From the NCBI RefSeq assembly GCF_002078875.1, contig NC_034421.1, forward strand, positions 12,539,449 through 12,603,448: 64,000 bases of DNA, given 5' to 3'. Positions 58,095 to 64,000 of this stretch are shown here, one piece after another. The notes beneath the pieces were generated by a model. The model did not search any database. It was given only the letters and a program-made list of their open reading frames with translations, and was not told the origin of the DNA. Each line of letters starts with the position of its first letter. Positions within the stretch are counted from its first letter, which is position 1. This stretch comes from Numida meleagris. Taxonomy: Eukaryota > Chordata > Aves > Galliformes > Numididae. Both the position numbers and the translations under genes were made by a program.

Positions 58095-61000
58095 GTACGT
58101 GAGCGCCAGTCGGGCCCTTCCTTGGAGGCCTCGGAGTGCCCCAGGGGGCTGCTGTGAGTTTGGAGGCATTGGGAATCGGGGGGCATTCGGCAGCTGGGAG
58201 TGCTGGGGACTAGCTGAGCATCAGCATGGGATGGCGTCACGTGGGCGTTAGGTTGAAACACAGCTTTGTCTGAGTGTAGTGTAAGTTATTTGAGGGGTGT
58301 CTTTGGCCGTTCCCGTCCAGTTCTCCTGAATCACCTCTGCAGTATGTTCTTTGCTGTGAAGAAATGCTGCTGAACGTGGTCTGGGTGTAGGTAGGAGGCT
58401 GTGGGCGGTGTGGAGCTGTGGGCAGCCCCGGTGTGCGCAGAGAGCTGCGGTGACAGGCTGGCTTGTAGCCTGCAGTGGCAGAAGGTCAGTGTTCAGTTAC
58501 AGGAGTGCAGATGAGTACAGCTCGTGGTAAAACCCCTTGTAAATATACAAGGAAATGGTGATGAGCCGCAACTGGAGGCTGCAGGAAGCTTGCGGGAAAT
58601 ACCCTAATGTCTGTAGTGTGTATGTGGGTCAAATGGGGTTCACAATGCTCCCTGTGAATGGTATTGCTTTGCAGTCAAGATTTCTGATAGTGAATTCCAG
58701 CAGCGTAAAAGTAGGAATCCCCAAATTCAGTTAAAGTTGTTCGTGTTGCAGCTCTTCCCCTCATCAAAATATCTTATTTTTTTCTCAAGAGGAGTTGCCC
58801 AGTTTTTCAGCCCGTGCTTTTCTTTGGGTCCCCCGCCCACTGCCGGCCAGCACGCGTTTTGGAACTTGCTGAGAGCTCAGTCAAAATTCCAGACAATTAA
58901 CTTAGCAGGGAGTTCTCTGGGATCAATAAGCGTGTGTGTGTGTGTAACCCTTGCTGAATCAACAGAACGCAGCCAGACGCGCATTCCTACTTCTTTAAAA
59001 GAAAATCTCCGTGTTTTAAGACCTGCTTGGGCTAAGATCTGTCACTTTGTGATGGCTACGAAATGAAGCAGCCGAACTATCCTCCTCAAAGCTGCATGTC
59101 TGTGCTTCGTCTCCCCACGCCGTCCCTTCAGGCTGGCATCCCGCCCTGCGCAGGGTCTCAGCATGTTTCAGATGGCAAAATATTGACGTTTTGATCATTT
59201 TGATTCCTGTTTCCATGCGGATTTTGAGGAGGGGGCATTGCATGTGAAAGTCTGGGGGAAAAAAAAAATAGGAGTCGGTGTGAACTTGTGCTGTTTTAAT
59301 CAGGAGTCTGAAAAACAAAATCCCAGGGTCCTGGGACTTTCCCATGGAGTTAATGGAAACCTTGAATGTTTCTTGTAGTGGATTTGCACCAACTGCTGGG
59401 TATTTAGTGGATAGGATTAGAAAAGTCCACGATTTAAGTATCTTTTTATTTAAGTGAGAAAGACTTGATATTGACAATAACTTGCTCGAGTTGTATTTAT
59501 TTTCTGTTCTAGAGCAGGTGGTGAGAACCTGCATGAATACTGCATTCCTCAGGTCCCGCTTCAGAAAAAAGGCTCGGTTTACACATTACCTGAACACATC
59601 CACGCCAAACTTCAAAACAATTAAGAAATGCGTTATGAAATAGAAATATTCTGGGGTGGCATTCCTCAGCCTCATGCGTTTTCTTCCTAGATTGGAACAA
59701 CATGAAATAAATCTTTACCTAGAGGATGGAGGTCAGGAGGAACGCGCTGCTGTTAATTTGTTGTGTCTGACAGCCTGTCATTGTGGCTGCAGACACTCCA
59801 TTGACCTGCTGGGTTGGGAGGCAGGGACGTGTTTACTGTTCTCACCAGAGCAGGAGTCATTTTGGAGCCCTGAGTAAGTAACTGAAAATAAGTGATTATT
59901 TATTTTAAGTGCTGGTCTGTCAGCCGCAGTAGCGTCCGCGGCATCTCCATGGAAGATGCTGCTCAGTGGTGTGATCTGTGCATTTTGTTGTAAGAATCTG
60001 CCGAGATCCTAATTTAGGAGTCCGATTGTTCGTCTTCGTGCAAGCCCTTGTGGTTGAAATAGCTTGCTTCCTGAACGCTGCATAGAAATAGCTGCCTGGA
60101 ACAGACTGTTTTTTAAACAGTGGCATCTTTATGATGCAAACATTTCTGCTTTCTCCTGTGAGGAAGAGCACTGGAAGCTGGTGGAGCTGCGTGCAGCGAG
60201 GAGCAATCCTTGCACAGTGCTGGGAAGGCTGGGTCCATCCTGATTTGGTTTGTACACTTCTACACTTTTTTTTTTTGTGTGTGTGGAAGAATCTCTCGTC
60301 TCTGTTCTTGGGGGAATGTTGCAATAAGCTGTTTTGCATTATGTCTGGAGGCCTGTTTAATCTTCGCGAGATTGAACGTCTATTCCTTGGCTTCCATGGA
60401 AACTCTAAATAAAGAGGAATCTGACCAAATGCAATACAAGTGTATCTCTGTTAGCAGTGGAGCATCTTGAATCAGCTCCAATTTATTTTGCAGCATAAAG
60501 TTCATAAATCTTAATGCCATACTTCTGTGCCCATGAGCGTGACACTGCTCCAAGTGCAGAAGACAACACGTTCTTAGTGCTGGGCATTTTGAAGGTGTGC
60601 AAGTGTGCATGTATGTGAGAATATCCCAAAGCGAAAAGCATTGCTGTTACCCACTGCGTTTTTGTGTGCGTAGGAAAAGGCCAATAGTCATTATAGTTAG
60701 GCTCCTGCAAATTAATTGGACATTGGTTATGGATCAGTGAACTTCAAAGAGGGCAACCCCCGAAGATCTCAGGCATTAACTCGCAGCTTCCGAAACCGAC
60801 ACTAACGTGGTTGTGAGCGCAGCTAAATCTTTCATTAACCTTCTTCTGACACACCGGGACTGGATTTTTCAGATACGAGGAGCAGAAATTAAACCCGTGC
60901 CTCAGAACTGCCCTGCAGCCTGGCTTTCAAGCACTCCTGGAAAACAGACATGTTTTAAAAATTGGGAAACTCAGTGCGTGGTGCCAGACCGTCACACCAC

Positions 61001-64000
61001 GGTTGTGTCTGCTGTCTGCATAGGGCCTCCTGTCACCTCTTCAGCTTTGCATCAGAAGGGTTTCCACATCTGCTCCCAAAATCCTGCGTTCCTGGGGCTT
61101 TGGGGAGCAGCACTCGCAAATGTTGCCTTTGCTTTCCATGATGGAATTGGAGCAGTCTGGGCAGTGTTATGGGGGAGCAGCTCTGCTTTCCTCTGAAAGC
61201 CCAGAGGTTGGGGTTGGTTCTGCCCATCGCTTTGTTTGTTTGACCTGTGCCTCGTGGTACGCAGTGTGTTAAAAATCAAACCTGGAGGAGGGAGATGAGA
61301 GGACAGGTGGTGGTAGCTGGAGTCTCCCATCAACAGACATTGAGAGGCTGAGGAAAGGGAACGTCATAGGCACTGATACAGAAATTAGCAAATGGAAACT
61401 TTGATTTACACTTTTTTCATTATTTTTTTTTTAATGGAAGCTGGCTCCATGATCTTAGTATTTGCTTCCACAGCGCTGAGCTGACCAAGCTCATGGCTTT
61501 CCCCTCTTGTGGGTGGTTTGAGTGAAAAGGCCACATGCCACCAGGAGAGTCCCCGCGCTGATGCCCACATGCTACAGCCGTCCTGGGCACGTGCAGGAGC
61601 AGCTCTCCCCAGGATGCAGCCTTTTGTCATAACAGGACGCCGAGCAAGAGGAGCAGCAGCCGAGGGAGGCTGTAGCGGGATGCAGCACCTCTAGCCTGAG
61701 ACTCGTTCCAAACCTCAGTGAGTAATGCTGCATTGCAAGAGAGGAGCAGCGGAGCCTGGCTCAGGGCAGGCGTGGGATCTCTGTTGCTTGGGTTACATCA
61801 GCAGGCTGACAGTCACAGGTTTGGCCTGCATCAGGAGGGAGCTGAAATTTAGCTGGCAGACTTAATTTTGAGGCTTGCTGCTTCATTAACAATTAAATAT
61901 TAAATTGCATGCTTCCAACTCAAAACGATGTGGTGAAGGAGTTGGAGTTAATTGTGTCAAGTGAGTGGAAAACTGGAGATGTGCAGTCACCGCAGCTGGT
62001 GCAGACTATTCCAGGTGTGCACTGCTGTCTTACCAACACTGCCTTTAGCTGAATAATCAGCACTTGTGTCTGTGAGCTGAGCTACGGGAGCTTCAGGAGA
62101 GTTCATTTGCTTGGAAGAAGCTGCTCATTAATGTTGCACCTGTATGTAGCAGCGAAAAGAGAAGTGCTGGCCTCAGTCTGGTAGTGCAGGGCCTGGGTTG
62201 GCTGCCAGGGCACACCGAGGGTGGGTACATCTGACCCAGAAGCATCCCATTCCAGAACTGTCAGCATCCAGGGAATGGAAGATGGGGCTCTAGATAGACA
62301 AGTGGACGTGTTTAGTGGGGGAAGTAAGCAAAAGTGCTGCCCACCGCTTCTGCCTGACTCAAATGGCATCTCTCCTTTCTTGTTCTGTCCTTTTTTCCCT
62401 TTTGCTTCTTTAATCTCTTTTCATGCTGTGCGTCATATTCATTCCGTTTAGGAAATGCTACTGGTGCCCCAGTGGTATTTCCTTGATAAGCAGTGCTGCA
62501 GTTGGCCTGGAAACACATACAGGAGTGTCCATTTCTTAATATATTTGCATTTTCAGTGGCTTGGGATAAGACTATCAGAGAAACTACCTCTTTTCCTGTC
62601 TGCAAGAAGAGAATTATTGGACAACAGCAATTCACCTGTATCACGGGCAGAAGGGCTGGGGTGGAACAGCGGGCGTGTGGCTCCTGCCTTGTTGCACTGG
62701 GGCTCCTTGGGTTGTGTGGGGTCTGTGGGATGCCAGGAGCACTATTTGGGTCCTATTTCAAATAATTTTCACTCAAATAGGCCCTAAACTTTTTTTCCAG
62801 TGGTGACCCTGCATTTCTGGCAATAATTGTGTGTAACTTGAAGTACTAGCTAATGACTTGGCTTGAATTAAAACTTCTGGGCCTGTAGCACCACTTGTAA
62901 TTGTTACAGTCCACAACAATGTGCAGAGCAGAGGCTGTTTCCAAATCAAAGTAAGTTGTAGTGGAATAGTTTGAGTTCTGCATTGTTCTTGAGAGAAGTT
63001 ATGGTTGCAATGGAGGAGGCAGGGTCTGATGCTCATAGTGGTAAGTGTTCATGCTGTGTCTTGAGAGCTGTAAGGTTTACAAGACGAAGGTGGATTGTGT
63101 TTTTGCACAGAAGTTACACCAGCTTTTTTTAAATATGTTGTTAAGCTGATGAAACTTCTGCATGGAAATGCTTACATTAACAGTGTAAAGTATTTATATG
63201 GGCATTTGCCAAATCTTAAAATGGATTTTAATTGAAGAAGAATACCTTTTGTGCCCATAGCTTTACCTCTACACAAATCAAGATGAAGAAGTGTTGTATT
63301 TGTTACTTGGTTATGGATCAGTGTTGGTCTCGGTCCTCTGAGATGGTGTCTCCATTGCCTCCTTACCCTACACCTCTCGAGCTCTGAAACTATGAGGGAT
63401 GTAAACAGCAGACTTCCTGGCAAACAGAGCTTTGACTTCTACGAATTTGGCCTGATTTAAGAAAAAGAAAAAAAATGAAGGTTTTGCTTTGTCTTGACTA
63501 ATTTTATAAACAGTTTAATTAAATTTGCTAGAGATCTTTTTTTCCCCCACTTCCATGCATACTCACTATGATGACACAAATTGTGAAATCCTATATTTTG
63601 GGAAGGAGATTGCAAGTTGGGCTGGTTTGAATTGTGCTCTGTTTGGAAGGAATTTGGGTGCAGAAAAGCAGAATGAGAAGTGGATGGGTCCAGGGAAGCT
63701 GAGGAGCGTGCCCAGGAGGTGATCCACGTGGTACACCTGGGGTTTGATCTGCGATTCAGCTTCAGCTTGGCTTTATGTTTTAAGAGTTTCTTTGTTGTCA
63801 CTATAATAGACTAATCCCTTGAATAATTAGTTACTATTGGATGTTTTAAAAATGACTGCCTCTTGGATTTGTTCTCTTTAATAGTCCTAGATGTATAGTC
63901 CCTTCTTTAATAATCCTGGATTTATTAACAATTGGGACAGAGTGTGAAATCCTGTTACACCAAGCTTTCTTGGTGGGAAAAGGGCTGAGGGAGATGCAGG
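58095..64000 (+). other. AXIN1: AXIN1 intron after the first coding exon, runs off the window
   Basis: The next AXIN1 coding sequence, which should continue RYGSW-like after EGREF, is not found to the window end, so the intron is at least 5.9 kb. It holds a short GT run (about 58932-58945) and AT-rich stretches, but no clear CR1 copy or internal gene. Confidence 0.65.

Noticed and set aside
58095..58251. Continuation of the AXIN1 frame past EGREF
   Set aside because: The sequence diverges from the family right after a GTACGT donor, so this is intron read-through.

Overview
This window is bird genomic DNA from the alpha-globin region. Three things show this: two adult-type alpha-globin genes (alphaD then alphaA) about 2.2 kb apart, many CR1 (chicken repeat 1) LINE fragments including the bird-specific 3' octamer repeats, and compact CpG-rich promoters. 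The globin proteins are close to chicken but not identical: alphaA exon 1 differs at several residues from the chicken chain as I remember it. I would call it a galliform or related bird and not go further.

Layout, all genes on the + strand. (1) 1-4.2 kb: HBAD and HBAA, each with three exons, a TATA box and a poly(A) signal, separated by a repeat-rich spacer that contains degenerate telomere-like repeats just upstream of alphaA. (2) 4.2-11 kb: a compact cluster of GATA, CACCC and NF-E2-like motifs at about 4.9-5.1 kb, matching the place of the known 3' alpha-globin enhancer, then a CR1 copy and several much older CR1-type fragments. (3) 11.3-26.1 kb: TMEM8A (PGAP6), 13 coding exons, 761 aa. 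(4) 29.4-32.5 kb: MRPL28, five coding exons, 251 aa, from a CpG-island promoter. (5) 32.5-54 kb: a long intergenic stretch with CR1 remnants and one CpG-rich, regulatory-looking block (39.3-41.2 kb) that may hold an unannotated promoter and first exon. (6) 54.3-55.8 kb: a CpG island interrupted by an 800-base run of N, probably the AXIN1 promoter. (7) 57.2-58.1 kb: the first coding exon of AXIN1 (tankyrase-binding segment and RGS domain), followed by intron to the window end.

The genes are not one pathway. HBAD and HBAA make adult haemoglobin alpha chains. TMEM8A is a membrane protein related to GPI-anchor lipid remodelling, MRPL28 is a mitochondrial ribosomal protein, and AXIN1 is the Wnt destruction-complex scaffold. 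In mammals TMEM8A, MRPL28 and AXIN1 lie in the opposite order and orientation, farther from the globins. Here TMEM8A sits 7.3 kb from alphaA, with the presumed erythroid enhancer between them, which fits published work on chicken describing TMEM8 as drawn into the globin regulatory domain.

The observations most worth checking are two GC-AG introns (HBAD intron 2 and MRPL28 intron 2), a short uORF in the TMEM8A leader, GATA motif clusters around TMEM8A, the 39.4 kb candidate promoter, and the telomere-like block. I found no CRISPR array, no prokaryotic element and nothing that clearly amounts to a new biological system.
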